Source: Drosophila persimilis
Taxonomy: Eukaryota > Arthropoda > Insecta > Diptera > Drosophilidae
Direction of reading: 5' to 3'
Length of the DNA stretch: 64,000 nt
Assembly (NCBI RefSeq): GCF_003286085.1
Contig: NW_020825482.1
Location: 1-64,000, forward strand
Numbering within the stretch: the first letter of the stretch is position 1; every line of letters starts with the position of its first letter. Made by a program: the position numbers and the translations under genes. Below, in pieces: positions 1-11,388 of this stretch. Under the pieces are notes generated by a model. The model did not search any database. It worked only from the letters and a program-made list of their open reading frames with translations, and was not told the origin of the DNA.

Positions 1-2043
1 GTTCGGAATATCTATGAGTTTGGTACTGGATTTAATCAGTTTAGTGAAGTGATTTGGACTGATTATCTCCAGGAATGCCCTTTGGAACAGTGGGAAGTCT
101 ACTTCATTATGGAAATATAGTGCACTCTTTTTGGTACACACATATTCCTTTATTATATCTTTCGCTAATGACTCTGTCATTTCAGTATATGTGATTTTTA
201 TCAGTATCTTGTGGAAATAGTGGGATGTTTCTACCTTATCCTCATTACCTTTAATCAGTCTATTTGGAAATAATTTGTATTATCTTCTTGCGCGCTATGG
301 ACCGTGCACAATCACTATTAATGGTTTCCCCGAGTAGGTTTTCGTTAATCTTTACTCTTGATAGCGCATCGGCTATTCAACCAAATCAAGGGTTTGTGAT
401 CACTTAATATCTCAAACGTTCTATCAAACGGTATGATCTGATACTTAGTTGGCCAAACTATAGCTAGTAATTCCTTTTCTATTACTGAATAATTGATTTC
501 ATGTTCGTTTAAGGTTCTACTTGCATAGCAAATTGGGTTGTGGTCTTGCGACAACACTGCTCCTAATGCAATGTTACTTGCATCGGTTGTTACCGTGAAC
601 ATTTTGTTGAAATCTGGGAATGCGAGGATGGGATCTGAGGTGATAAGTACTTTCAACTTTTCGAACGCCTCGACGTATTTTCCTCTGTTGGGTCTATGAC
701 TGCTCGTTTCTTTAATTTGAGTGTCATTGGTTTTGCTATGTTAGCGAAATTGGGAATGAATTTCCTATAAAATCCACATAAACCTATGAATGATTTATTT
801 TTATGGTTGTATTGGGTATTGGGAAGTTTATTATGGCGGATATTTTCTTTGGATTAGGAACTATGCCGTTAGTTGTTACTACATGGCCTAGGAATTCCGT
901 TTCTTTCTTCAGGAATTCACACTTATCCATTTGAAGTTTGAGGTTTGCATCTCTCAACTTTCCAAAGACCCTTTTAAGAGACAACAAATGTTCTTCCAAT
1001 GATGTGGAATAGATAATGATGTCGTCTAGATACACAAGGCAATCTTTGAAAATTAAATCTTCTAACAGATTGTTCATGCATCTTTGAAATGGGGCGGGGG
1101 CAGTGGTTAGCCCAAAAGGCATACGAGTGAACTCGTAATGACCATGCTTCGTGAGAAAGCTGTTTTTGGGATTGAGCTGAGGTTCCTATAGGAATTTGAT
1201 GGAATCCCTTAGCTAAATCGATTGTGGTGAAAATATTGCACCTACCTAGTTTATCTAGTATTCGTCCATTCTGGGTGTAGGAAATTTATCCTTGATTGTC
1301 ACCTCGTTTTAGACTTCTATAATCTACTACCATACGATATTTCTGCTTTCCTGAAGCAATCTATTTTCTTTGGTATCATAGCAATGGTGCACAATAGGGA
1401 GAATTCGACTTACGAATGATTCCCTGTCTAATCATATCTTTGATTTGTTGAGTCACTTCTTGATCGTGTAATTTGAGCATATTATATGGTATACGGGATC
1501 TTCGTGATGGGTTTTAATTTCGTGCTTTATAGTACCAGTGAAGGTCAAAATGTCACCTTCTTTATACTGAACGTCCTTTAAATTCATAGAGAACTTTCTT
1601 TACTTTCTCCTTTTCTTCGTCATTTAAATGTTCCAACCTTAGCTGGTTTACATTCCCTTAATTCATTCTCTAATGCGAGAAGCGAAGTATTCTCTCCTTC
1701 AGGAGATGGGTCAAGGCACTTAGGTGTAGTTATATCTTCCTTTGAAGAATGGCTTATCACCTTTGTGTGCGGTCTTGCCGTCGGCAATTGCTTCTCCACT
1801 TTGGATGATTTTGGTATGACCTTTCTCCTAACTTTACCGTTTCATTCGGTAATCGATGACGGCTTTGCTGGCCATCAAATATCTCTGCCTAAGAGTATGT
1901 CATAACTTTCAGAAAAATTATGAATATACAATTTTTGTTTTGTCGGACAATTTTTGGTTGCATTACGTGTCTGAGTCAGACGGACGGGTCCATTAATGGT
2001 ATGGACGGTGAGGTTGTCGCTATCGACTTTGGAATCTGTATAG
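1..2043 (-). pseudogene. errantivirus-type pol fragment, copy A (decayed)
   Basis: Antisense remnant of a gypsy/17.6/297-type polyprotein. In minus-strand order it carries the protease-RT linker (about 2043-1560), reverse transcriptase (about 1450-780, YLDD at 1021-1032), RNase H (about 660-345) and the start of the integrase N-terminal domain (143-1). It duplicates 4192-6235 but has many extra or missing single bases, mostly in homopolymers, so its frames break into short pieces where copy B reads further. Family assignment rests on the RT block around the YLDD box, the YRSLN-type motif and the RNase H motif TVTTDAS. It is cut by the window start on one side and by an LTR at 2044 on the other. 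The indels could be true decay or uncorrected sequencing errors. Confidence 0.85.
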
Positions 2044-2244
2044 TGTAAGATATGAATATTAGTTTATAAGATTTGAATATTAGTTTAAGAGTTACTCATC
2101 GATAGTATTATAAGAAATACCAATGTACTCGATTATATCGATACTTGTCCTCGACAAGTATCGATATGCCAACACACATTAATTGATATACGACAATGAA
2201 GACAGAAGAACATATAATAAAACCGTGCTATTAAAAGTTTACAT
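2044..2244 (+). repeat. LTR of mdg3-like gypsy element E1, duplicated copy
   Basis: About 200 bp starting tgtaagatat and ending aagtttaca. The same sequence recurs at 6236-6434 and 27361-27573. It is preceded by the same flank (ctgtatag) as the 6236 copy, so it belongs to the duplicated 3.4-kb segment and is not an independent insertion. It contains an inverted repeat built on tatcgatacttg. Confidence 0.85.
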
Positions 2245-2297
2245 ATCAGGTGTGGGGTTCTGCCCAAAAAAAAAAAATAAATAAATAAAACTCTGCG

Positions 2298-3421
2298 ATG
2301 AACTATGCAGACATAAGAGCGAAAACCAAAAGTGAACTTAGCGACATATTGCGTAGGCAAAACGTATATTTTGATCAAGATGCCAACATACACCAATTAC
2401 GTACAGCAGTGAAAAAAATCATGGAAGACACGCATGAGCTAGGAAATACGGCGCCAAGCGCAGACGAGACTATGCAGGCAGACATTTTGCAGTCCCGGTT
2501 GAGCGCGAGATAGATAGAGACAACCGTAGTGCACAACACGCAGTAAAAGCGGCCCCGCCAGAAGAATATGGTGAAAAATGTGCAGAAGGCTCGAGAAGCA
2601 TTCATGCCGCGACAAGACAACGCTTGTTCGGAAATTGACCATGCGATCAGATGAATACGAAGAAGAATCGCGCCGTTTGCAGCAGTTGGAAACAATTGTA
2701 CGTTTCTCGCAAGCGCTTAGCTGATCTTAAATTAAGCATATTGGAAACGCCGAGAGATTGCATCGACTTGACACACATTGAGGCGTTGATGCGTCCATTT
2801 TCTGGAGATGACGACCAGTTGGATAAGTAACTTTGAGGACATTATGAATTTCCATGGTGTATCCGAGTCAAAATGCTGGATATTAGCGAAGCGGCTGCTA
2901 GGCGGACGGCGAAGGCGTACATCGACCATGTGGCGCCTTTGACTTGGCAATTGATGCGAGCAGAATTGCTCAACGTCTTGAGCAGAAAGTGACAGCGTGG
3001 GACATTGGAAAGCGACTGGAGGCACGGAAAATTGCAAATAATCAAAGCGCATTGCAATTATTTCGTCGCAATGTGCAGCATAGCGTCGCAAGCAGACATG
3101 GCCACGAGCGATGTGGTCAAATTCATCGTAGAGGGACTGCAGGACAAGACGGGCATGGCAGCATCCATGCTATACTGCATCACACTCAACGAGTTGCGTG
3201 ACAAGATGGTCACCTATGATAAGGTCAGAAGAGCTCCTGGCGTCGTAGCAATTCGTAGCGAAGGTATGACAAAGGGAAAACTAAATGTGAGTATGGCAGT
3301 TGGGCAGCAGCAAGGTGGTGGCGCAATGCGTTGCCTACAACTGTCGGCAATTTGGGCACGTTATGAAGGAATGCAGTCAGCCAAAGAGACCGGATGGGGC
3401 ATGTTTTTAACTGTTGGTAGA
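2298..3421 (+). pseudogene. E1 gag, duplicated and decayed copy A
   Basis: Duplicate of the gag at 6487-7756. The N-terminus (starting MNYADIRAKTKSE) is intact for 71 codons, then single-base indels break the frame several times. A 30-bp deletion near 2742 removes part of a charged segment still present in the other copy. Both copies share the one-base frameshift in the middle of gag (gaccagttggataag), so that lesion predates the duplication. The copy stops at about 3421, before the zinc knuckle, where it abuts a DINE-like tail. Confidence 0.8.
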
Positions 3422-3679
3422 TAATGACCATATCTATCAGATTGCTGAATCTGGATCAGATCGGATAATTTGTATAGCCAGAAGGAACAAATCAATTTGC
3501 ACTGGCTACGCAGCGCCCGACGTCACGCTCAGCCTGATTTTCTGTCTCTCTCGCACGCACTCTTTGTCGTGTCTTTAATATTAGCGGCGTCTGCCGGAGG
3601 AGAGCCATACTGACTTAGTATCGGGTATAACTGTAGAGTTGCGATGTCTGCAGCAACTCACAACGTTCCCCCTCGTTTT
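3422..3679 (+). repeat. DINE-1/mini-me-like repeat, 3' portion
   Basis: Matches the 3' part of the longer copies at 27629-28746 and 34932-35724: the segment with gacgtcacgctcag, the gtatcgggtata motif and the conserved end gttccccctcg. Preceding the end is a small hairpin (gagttgc...gcaactc), as in Helitron-derived DINE-1 elements. Family naming is from memory of the DINE-1/mini-me repeats. Confidence 0.65.
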
Positions 3680-3744
3680 GAACTTGGGTTTACCATAGAA
3701 AATAAATATGTTAAAGGTCTGTGATCTGTTTTTAACTGTAAAAT
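3680..3744 (-). pseudogene. scrap of mdg1-type RNase H fused to errantivirus integrase
   Basis: Read on the minus strand, this short piece encodes KTDHRPLTYLFSMVNPS, the same RNase H stretch found in the mdg1/412-type element around 61490-61560. It is joined directly to the integrase fragment that continues to the right. It is too short to be functional and marks a recombination point between two families. Confidence 0.6.
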
Positions 3745-6235
3745 TCAACCATTCAACCATGCTTGCAATGCTGCGCATATAAAGGCTAAATCTTTGTCGG
3801 CTTTAATTCCCGTGGCTTGCCCATTTCGTTAAAGACTTTTATGGTGGCTCTCTTTGTTCTAACCAGTCACGAATCTTAACTTCTACAAGGGTAGCGAATT
3901 TAGAATATACATCAATGCATGATAGGAATTGTTGATTGCCTACCAAATAGAAATCCATGACATACTTTTCTCTGATATTTTGTATTTCAGGGGTGATTTC
4001 GAAGGTTAGATTGGTGTTACGATGCTCTGTTTTAGCAACGTTGCACGTAGGACATTCATTGATAATATTTTGGATTAACTTTTGATAATCGGGGTAGTAG
4101 AATTTTCGTTTTAAACCAATTAGTGGTCTTTTCGATACCTGGGTGAAGTAGCTCTTTATGATTCTTCAATATTTGTTCTTTCAATTCGGAGTAGTTCGGA
4201 ATATCTATGAGTTTGGTACTGGATTTAATCAGTTTAGTGAAGTGATTTGGACTGATTATCTCCAGGAATGCCCTTTGGAACAGTGGGAAGTCTACTTCAT
4301 TATGGAAATATAGTGCACTCTTTTGGTACACACATATTCCTTTATTATATCTTTCGCTAATGACTCTGTCATTTCAGTATATGTGATTTTTATCAGTATC
4401 TTGTGGAAATAGTGGGATGTTTCTACCTTATCCTCATTACCTTTAATCAGTTCTATTGGAATATATTTGTATTATCTTCTTGCGCGCTATGGACCGTTGC
4501 ACAATCACTATTAATGGTTTCCCCGAGTAGGTTTTCGTTAATCTTTACTCTTGATAGCGCATCGGCTATTCAACCAAATCAAGGGTTTGTGATCACTTAA
4601 TATCTCAAACGTTCTATCAAACAGGTATGATCTGAAATACTTAGTTGGCCAAACTATAGCTAGTAATTCCTTTTCTATTACTGAATAATTGATTTCATGT
4701 TCGTTTAAGGTTCTACTTGCATAGCAAATTGGGTTGTGGTCTTGCGACAACACTGCTCCTAATGCAATGTTACTTGCATCGGTTGTTACCGTGAACATTT
4801 TGTTGAAATCTGGGAATGCGAGGATGGGATCTGAGGTGATAAGTACTTTCAACTTTTCGAACGCCTCGACGTATTTTTCCTCTGTTGGGTCTATGACTGC
4901 TCGTTTCTTAATTTGAGTGTCATTGGTTTTGCTATGTTAGCGAAATTGGGAATGAATTTCCTATAAAATCCACATAAACCTATGAATGATTTTATTTTTA
5001 TGGTTGTATTGGGTATTGGGAAGTTTATTATGGCGGATATTTTCTTTGGATTAGGAACTATGCCGTTAGTTGTTACTACATGGCCTAGGAATTCCGTTTC
5101 TTTCTTCAGGAATTCACACTTATCCATTTGAAGTTTGAGGTTTGCATCTCTCAACTTTCCAAAGACCCTTTTAAGAGACAACAAATGTTCTTCCAATGAT
5201 GTGGAATAGATAATGATGTCGTCTAGATACACAAGGCAATCTTTGAAAATTAAATCTTCTAACAGATTGTTCATGCATCTTTGAAATGGGGCGGGGGGCA
5301 GTGGTTAGCCCAAAAGGCATACGAGTGAACTCGTAATGACCATGCTTCGTGGAGAAAGCTGTTTTTGGGATTGAGCTAGGTTCCATAGGAATTTGATGGA
5401 ATCCCTTAGCTAAATCGATTGTGGTAAAATATTGGCACCTACCTAGTTTATCTAGTATTCGTCCATTCTGGGTGTAGGAAATTTATCCTTGATTGTCACC
5501 TCGTTTAGACTTCTATAATCTACTACCATACGATATTTCTGCTTTCCTGAAGCATCTATTTTCTTTGGTATCATAGCAATGGGTGCACAATAGGGAGAAT
5601 TCGACTTACGAATGATTCCCTGTCTAATCATATCTTTGATTTGTTGAGTCACTTCTTGATCGTGTATTTGAGCATATTTATATGGTATACGGGATCTTCG
5701 TGATGGGTTTTAATTTCGTGCTTTATAGTACCAGTGAAGGTCAAAATGTCACCTTCTTTATATTGAACGTCCTTAAATTCATAGAGAACTTTCTTTACTT
5801 TCTCCTTTTCTTCGTCATTTAAATGTTCCAACCTTAGCTGGTTACATTCCCTTAATTCATTCTCTAATGCGGAAGCGAAGTATTCTCTCCTTCAGGAGAT
5901 GGGTCAAGGCACTTAGGTGTAGTTATATCTTCCTTTGAAGATGGCTTATCACCTTTGTGTGCGGTCTTGCCGTCGGCAATTGCTTCTCCACTTTGGATGA
6001 TTGGGTATGACCTTTCTCCTAACTTACCGTTTCATTTCGGTAATCGATGACGGCTTTGCTGGCCATCAAATATTCTCTGCCTAAGAGTATGTCATAACTT
6101 TCAGAAAAATTATGAATATACAATTTTTGTTTTGTCGGACAATTTTTGGTTGCATTACGTGTCTGAGTCAGACGGACGGGTCCATTAATGGTATGGACGG
6201 TGAGGTTGTCGCTATCGACTTTGGAATCTGTATAG
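3745..6235 (-). pseudogene. errantivirus-type pol fragment, copy B
   Basis: Antisense gypsy/17.6/297-type pol. In minus-strand order: end of protease and linker (6235-about 5700), RT (about 5680-4890; [23 protein letters not shown] at 5218-5229), RNase H (4852-4538; TVTTDAS, DHKPL), integrase zinc domain (4331-4056), and the first part of the integrase core (about 4055-3745; FYLVGNQQFLSCIDVYSKFA, first catalytic Asp). Several frameshifts break it, for example at 5386, 5450 and 5650. The protease active-site end is missing here because E1 inserted at 6236; it is found beyond E1 at 27574-27628. The second and third catalytic residues of integrase are absent. Confidence 0.88.
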
Positions 6236-6434
6236 TGTAAGATATGAATATTAGTTTATAAGATTTGAATATTAGTTTAAGAGTTACTCATCGATAGTAT
6301 TATAAGAAATACCAATGTACTCGATATATCGATACTTGTCCTCGACAAGTATCGATATGCCAACACACATTAATTGATATACGACAATGAAGACAGAAGA
6401 ACATATAATAAAACCGTGCTATTAAAAGTTTACA
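6236..6434 (+). repeat. E1 5' LTR
   Basis: 199 bp, tgtaagatat to aagtttaca. Its centre holds two 13-base inverted arms (atatcgatacttg / caagtatcgatat, 6326-6338 and 6346-6358). The 3' LTR has a longer version of this palindrome. Confidence 0.88.
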
Positions 6435-6486
6435 TATCAGGTGTGGGGTTTGCCCAAAAAAAAAAAAAAATAAATAAAACTCTGCG
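6435..6486 (+). other. E1 primer-binding region and short leader
   Basis: The sequence just inside the LTR (tatcaggtgtggggtttgcc) resembles the leucine-tRNA-type primer sites of mdg3/micropia elements, displaced from the LTR end. An A-rich tract then leads into the gag ATG at 6487. The match is loose, so the primer identity is tentative. Confidence 0.35.
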
Positions 6487-7756
6487 ATGAACTATGCAGA
6501 CATAAGAGCGAAAACCAAAAGTGAACTTAGCGACATATTGCGTAGGCAAAACGTATATTTTGATCAAGATGCCAACATACACCAATTACGTACAGCAGTG
6601 AAAAAAATCATGGAAGACACGCATGAGCTAGGAAATACGGCGCCAAGCGCAGACGAGACTATGCAGGCAGACATTTTTGCAGTCCCGGTTGAGCGCGAGA
6701 TAGATAGAGACAACCGTAGTGCACAACACGCAGTAAAAGCGGCGCCAGAAGAATATGGTGAAAATGTGCAGAAGGCTCGAGAAGCATTCATGCCGCGACA
6801 AGACAACGCTTGTTCGAAATTGACCATGCGATCAGATGAATACGAAGAAGAATCGCGCCGTTTGCAGCAGTTGGAACAATTGTACGTTTCTCGCAAGCGC
6901 TTAGCTGATCTTAAATTAAGCATATTGAAAACGGAGAAAGAGGCTATGGAGTTGGAAACGCCGAGAGATTGCATCGACTTGACACACATTGAGGCGTTGA
7001 TGCGTCCATTTTCTGGAGATGACGACCAGTTGGATAAGTAACTTTGAGGACATTATGAATTTCCATGGTGTATCCGAGTCAAAATGCTGGATATTAGCGA
7101 AGCGGCTGCTAGGCGGAGCGGCGAAGGCGTACATCGACCATGTGGCGCCTTTGACTTGGCAATTGATGCGAGCAGAATTGCTCAACGTCTTTGAGCAGAA
7201 AGTGACAGCGTGGGACATTGGAAAGCGACTGGAGGCACGGAAAATTGCAAATAATCAAAGCGCATTGCAATATTTCGTCGCAATGTGCAGCATAGCGTCG
7301 CAAGCAGACATGGCCACGAGCGATGTGGTCAAATTCATCGTAGAGGGACTGCAGGACAAGACGGGCATGGCAGCATCCATGCTATACTGCATCACACTCA
7401 ACGAGTTGCGTGACAAGATGGTCACCTATGATAAGGTCAGAAGAGCTCCTGGCGTCGTAGCAATTCGTAGCGAAGGTATGACAAAGGGAAAACTAAATGT
7501 GAGTATGGCAGTTGGGCAGCAGCAAGGTGGTGGCGCAATGCGTTGCATAACTGTCGTTATGAAGGAATGCAGTCAGCCAAAGAGACCGGATGGGGCATGT
7601 TTTAACTGTTGGAGTACCAGCCACCTATATTCGCAGTGCCCGAAACGAAAGATGGCCACTAGGGTAGCTGCAGTTCAAGATGAGGAGCGACCAGGAGAAA
7701 AACAACGACTATTTAGCGGCTGTCCAGTTAATCACTTTATGACTTCCGTTTGGTGA
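6487..7756 (+). pseudogene. E1 gag (one central frameshift)
   Basis: Structural polyprotein of E1. Codons from the ATG at 6487 run 184 residues, with an acidic/basic helical region (about residues 90-160, many E/R/L, coiled-coil-like). An extra base near 7034 shifts the frame, and the second part runs 7019-7756. That part holds the retrotransposon gag core (FEDIMNFHGVSESKC ... KVRRAP) and one CCHC knuckle, CFNCWSTSHLYSQC (CX2CX4HX4C), which would bind RNA. A TGA at 7754-7756 closes the frame and the protease follows in the same frame. The frameshift is shared with copy A at 2298-3421. The ATG choice is supported by its position 50 bp inside the LTR. Confidence 0.85.
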
Positions 7757-9075
7757 AAAAGAGGCGTCAGTATTTTTAGTCTATTTGATACAGGTAGCCC
7801 TGTAAGTTTTATTCATAAGTCTTTGATACCGAAGTCGGCTATAGTTGAAGCCTATAATGAAGTTAGGAAATACTATGGACTAGGAGGACAACCAATTCCC
7901 ATATGGGGAAAATTTAAGTGCCATATTGAATTTTGCACAAAGAAATATATCGTTTTATTAAACATCGTAGATGATAACATGCTGCCTTTGCCGGTATTGT
8001 TGGGACGCGATGCCCTTAAAGTTATTGAAGTAAAATTAGTTCATAAGAAAAATATCAATGCGAAGCAACACACACCATTAAGTTCGTTAAAGCAAAAAGC
8101 TATTAGTTTAACCTGCGCGTCTTTATTCACCGAAAGTAAAAATAATATTAACATAAGACTATATGATAAGTTAGACGGTAATCAATCAGAAAGAAGCGAG
8201 CTAATCAAACGTTCTAATCCATTTAAAAATCAGACACAAGAAAACTCAAGGAATGACAAAATGGTCATCGAGAATATGAATCAAGGCGACGAATTCAGTA
8301 ACTTTTGTGCGTCGGTAGAGATTGATGAAGAGGAACATATTAACGTAGGTTTCGAATTTGGCCCCACTATTGCAGAAAAGTGTAGGGAAGTTATTAAGAC
8401 ATACTATTTACACAAAGAATTTGACTTTAAAGCACCACCAAAGTATCAGATGCAGATTCGTGTAACAGAAACAACACCATTTCATTGTACTCCGCGTCGT
8501 TTATCCTACCATGAGAGAGAGAAAGTAGCTGAAATAGTAGATGATCTGTTAGAAAAGAAAGTAATCCGTCATAGTGAGTCTCCTTATGCTTCCCCGTTGG
8601 TCCTAGTAAAATACAAATCAGGAGAACTTCGAATGTGTGTCGATTACCGTGGTCTGAACAAACGAATTGTTAAAGATAATTTCCCATTGCCCCTTATTGA
8701 GGACTGTCTTGAGTTTTTAGAAAACAAGTGCTGTTTTTCCATTATAGATTTGAAAAGCGGGTATCATCAAATAGGCGTAGAAGAAAAATCAGTTCCGTAT
8801 ACATCGTTTGTGACACCGCAAGGACAGTATGAGTACTTGAGAATGCCCTTTGGGTTAAAAAATGGATCCGCTATTTTTCAAAGATTTATTTCGGAGCTCT
8901 TGAGAGACTTTATTAGGAACAAAAGCATTGTAGTGTACATGGATGATATATTAGTAGCGACTAAAACAGTTGAAGAACACATGGATATATTAAAAAGACT
9001 ATGCATTCGGTTTAGCGAGCAAAATTTAGAGATAAATTTAAAAAAGTGTAGGTTTGTCAATCGAAACATCGATTT
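7757..9075 (+). pseudogene. E1 pol: protease and reverse transcriptase, truncated
   Basis: Protease active site LFDTGSP lies at about 7781-7801, right after the gag stop. A 425-codon open frame (from 7823) then carries the protease remainder (LLGRDAL), a spacer, and RT: SPYASPLVLVKYKSG, MCVDYRGLN, the first catalytic Asp in IIDLKSGYHQI, LRMPFGLKN, and an intact YMDD at 8936-8947. The element stops at KCRFVNRNID, near the end of the RT palm, where an antisense LOA-type LINE is joined with a few shared bases (cgattt). RNase H is absent. The first in-frame ATG after the protease motif is not a real start; this was part of a gag-pol polyprotein. Confidence 0.88.
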
Positions 9076-10679
9076 CTCTACCGCAGAGATCACTTCATGA
9101 AGAGCCGTTTCCGTGGATTTTCCTTTCCGGTAGGCATGCTGTGCGCCTGACAGCAACTGAGGGTGTATAGTTGTCCTCAGTTGCAGCCCGACGCGTCTCT
9201 CAAAGGTTTTGAGGAGGAAGGACGATAGGCTGATTGGTCTAAAGTCTTTTGCAGCTGAGTGCGAGGCTTTCCCAGCTTTGGGAATGAAGACTACCTTTGC
9301 CTTAAGCCATGTTCGCGGGATTGTACCCACAGCCAGTATCTTCCAGAAGATACCTTGTAGCCAGTTTATGGCCGTATCCCCGGCCTTCTGAAGTTGGGCC
9401 GGGATTACCTGGTCTGGGCCTGGCGATTTGAACGGGTTGAAGCTGTTTATTGCCCAGCTTATGTTACGTTTTGTGAGGATGTGATCCATCGAGGTTACCG
9501 GTCCCTCTCCTGGAAGATGTGCCGTCTCGATGGTTGTGCACCCTGGAAAATGTGTGTCTAGTTGTGTGGAGTTAGTCCACGTGCCGTCATTCCTTTTAAG
9601 ATACCCTACCGAGGGGTTAGTTTTTGAGAGAATCTTGCGAAGCCTTGCGGCCTCTGACGTTTCCTCAATTTCCGAGCAAAATTTTTTCCAAGAGTCCCTT
9701 CTTGCTTTCCTTGTTTCCTTTTTATATAGTGACAGACTGATTTTGTAGTCTGCCCAGTGGCTCTCCTCGTTCGCGCTTTTGGCCCTGTTGAAGAGGTCCT
9801 GCAGCTTTTACGTAGGATGTCTATTTGTTTTGACCACCAGGGGGGTTTCTTTTCCCCCCTAGGTTTGCTAGAGGGGCATGCTGCCGCGAAGGCTTTGTTG
9901 CATGCTTCTGTGAACCTGTTCACTAGGCGATCTAGGTCGTCTTTTGTGTCCGGGCATGATGGTGCTTTGGAGGGGACTAAGTCCTCCAGGGCTGAGCTAT
10001 ATTTTTCCCAGTTGGCTTTCCTGTGATTAATATAGTCCTTAGGTTTCGGACACTCGAGGGATAGTGTGGTCTCGATGTATCTGTGGTCAGAGAAAGAGTG
10101 GTCATCAAGGACTTGCCAACTCTTGACTATGTCTAACAGGTTGGGAGACACTAAGGTGATGTCAATAACCTCCTGTCGATTTTTAATTATAAAAGTGGGG
10201 TCGTAGCCCCGATTACAAATAAATAGATTTGAGTTAAGGATGAAGCTGAAAAGCTCCTTACATTTGTGTTCGAGCTCCCCCATTGAGTGTGGTGAGCGTT
10301 GGCATCGCAACCTATTAATAGGTCTATGTCCGATCTCTCGCTGTCGCTGGCTAGTTTGTTGGGAGGATCGTTTCCCTCATGGGCCATGTAGGACGACATC
10401 AGCCTTAGATGTGTCCCTTTCAGCTCTAGGCTTGCCGCCGTGTTGGAGCAGAAAGATATTAAGGTGCTTTCTGGCGAGAATGCAGGTGCGGGTTTTACCT
10501 TCATGTTGAGCTACAATTATCTTGTACTCCTTCGACACTAGTCCACAAACCTTGTCTCCCACTATCCAAGGTTCCTGGATCAGGGCTACGTCTGCTCCGC
10601 TCTCTTCGAGGCGGAGTATAAGAGCAGCGGATGCTGCTTTACAGTGGTGGAGATTGATCTGAAGGAGCCTCAAGGACAT
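9076..10679 (-). pseudogene. LOA-type ORF2: endonuclease and partial RT
   Basis: Starts at the ATG at 10679-10677 (MSLRLLQINLHHC). The N-terminal half is an AP-type endonuclease that would nick target DNA: DVALIQEPW, a CDANAHHTQWGS box at about 10240, and DHRYI near 10060. Frameshifts near 10500, 10250 and 9600 split it. The RT part (9489-9076) has FNPFKSPGPDQ, the KAGKASHSAAKDFRPISLS block and AYRKGKSTETALH, then ends before the catalytic FADD-type box. It cannot make an active enzyme. Confidence 0.82.
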
Positions 10680-10681
10680 CC

Positions 10682-11388
10682 TTAGTGTTCTCCACCACTG
10701 TAATGTCGGCATCCGGGCTGCTTTTCCAGCAGCTCGAAGCAGCGGTCGGCCAGTGCCGCTTCCACCCACTTCCACTGGTTCCTAGGGATTCGGGAGTCCG
10801 CGCTGCCTTTGTCCAGGACGCCAATCAGCGTCCTTTCTCTGGCAATCTGCGCGAACGATGTGTTAGGCAGTACTCTGGAGCGCTTCGGTGTTGGCCCAGG
10901 AGTCTCTTGCGAGCGCTGCCTCTTTGTCTGAGGGGCTTCCTTCTTCGATGCTTCCTTGCCAAAGTTCGGCAACACCTTCGTGGCCCACTCAACCTTCTTT
11001 ATCCATTTGTCCGTCGGGCTGGACATCTGGCTTGCGTTCTGCCGACGGAGTATATTCCACTCCTCCTATCGGCATATGTAAAAGATTTGGCTTGGACACT
11101 AGTAGATGGTGACTCATCACCCGCCACTTTACCAGCAGGCAGAGCAGCCGCAGGATTGCATAGCCTCTCGGCCAAGGTATCGGATTTGGGAGCCAATTCA
11201 CCACCCACCCCGACACCTGGATGGGGCCCCTTTGGGCTCTCCCTAGCATCTCCCGCCGCGCAGATTTTCACTGCTGATTTGCGGGTCGGGCCAGGCCTTT
11301 GGGCCGCTGCTTTCCCCTTTTTGGGATTTCTCCCTGTTGGCATTTGGGGAGTGCCAGACTCATTTTGTTTGTTTTTAAAATCATCCAT
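10682..11388 (-). pseudogene. LOA-type ORF1 (gag-like), C-terminus missing
   Basis: Likely start MDDFKNKQNESG at 11388. The first part is proline- and lysine-rich; a frameshift near 11010 leads into a second part (11026-10682) with KRQRSQE, TPKRSRVLP and the conserved block IARERTLIGVLDKG followed by IPRNQWKWVE. In LOA elements this is followed by zinc knuckles; here the frame jumps from ELLEKQPG straight to the start of ORF2, so the C-terminal RNA-binding part is deleted. The junction carries a 14-bp inverted repeat (10639-10652 / 10690-10703). Confidence 0.7.

Noticed and set aside
7019-7041. Programmed ribosomal frameshift within E1 gag
   Set aside because: The shift lies in the middle of gag, before the core domain, not at a gag-pol border, and has no slippery heptamer; a one-base insertion is simpler.
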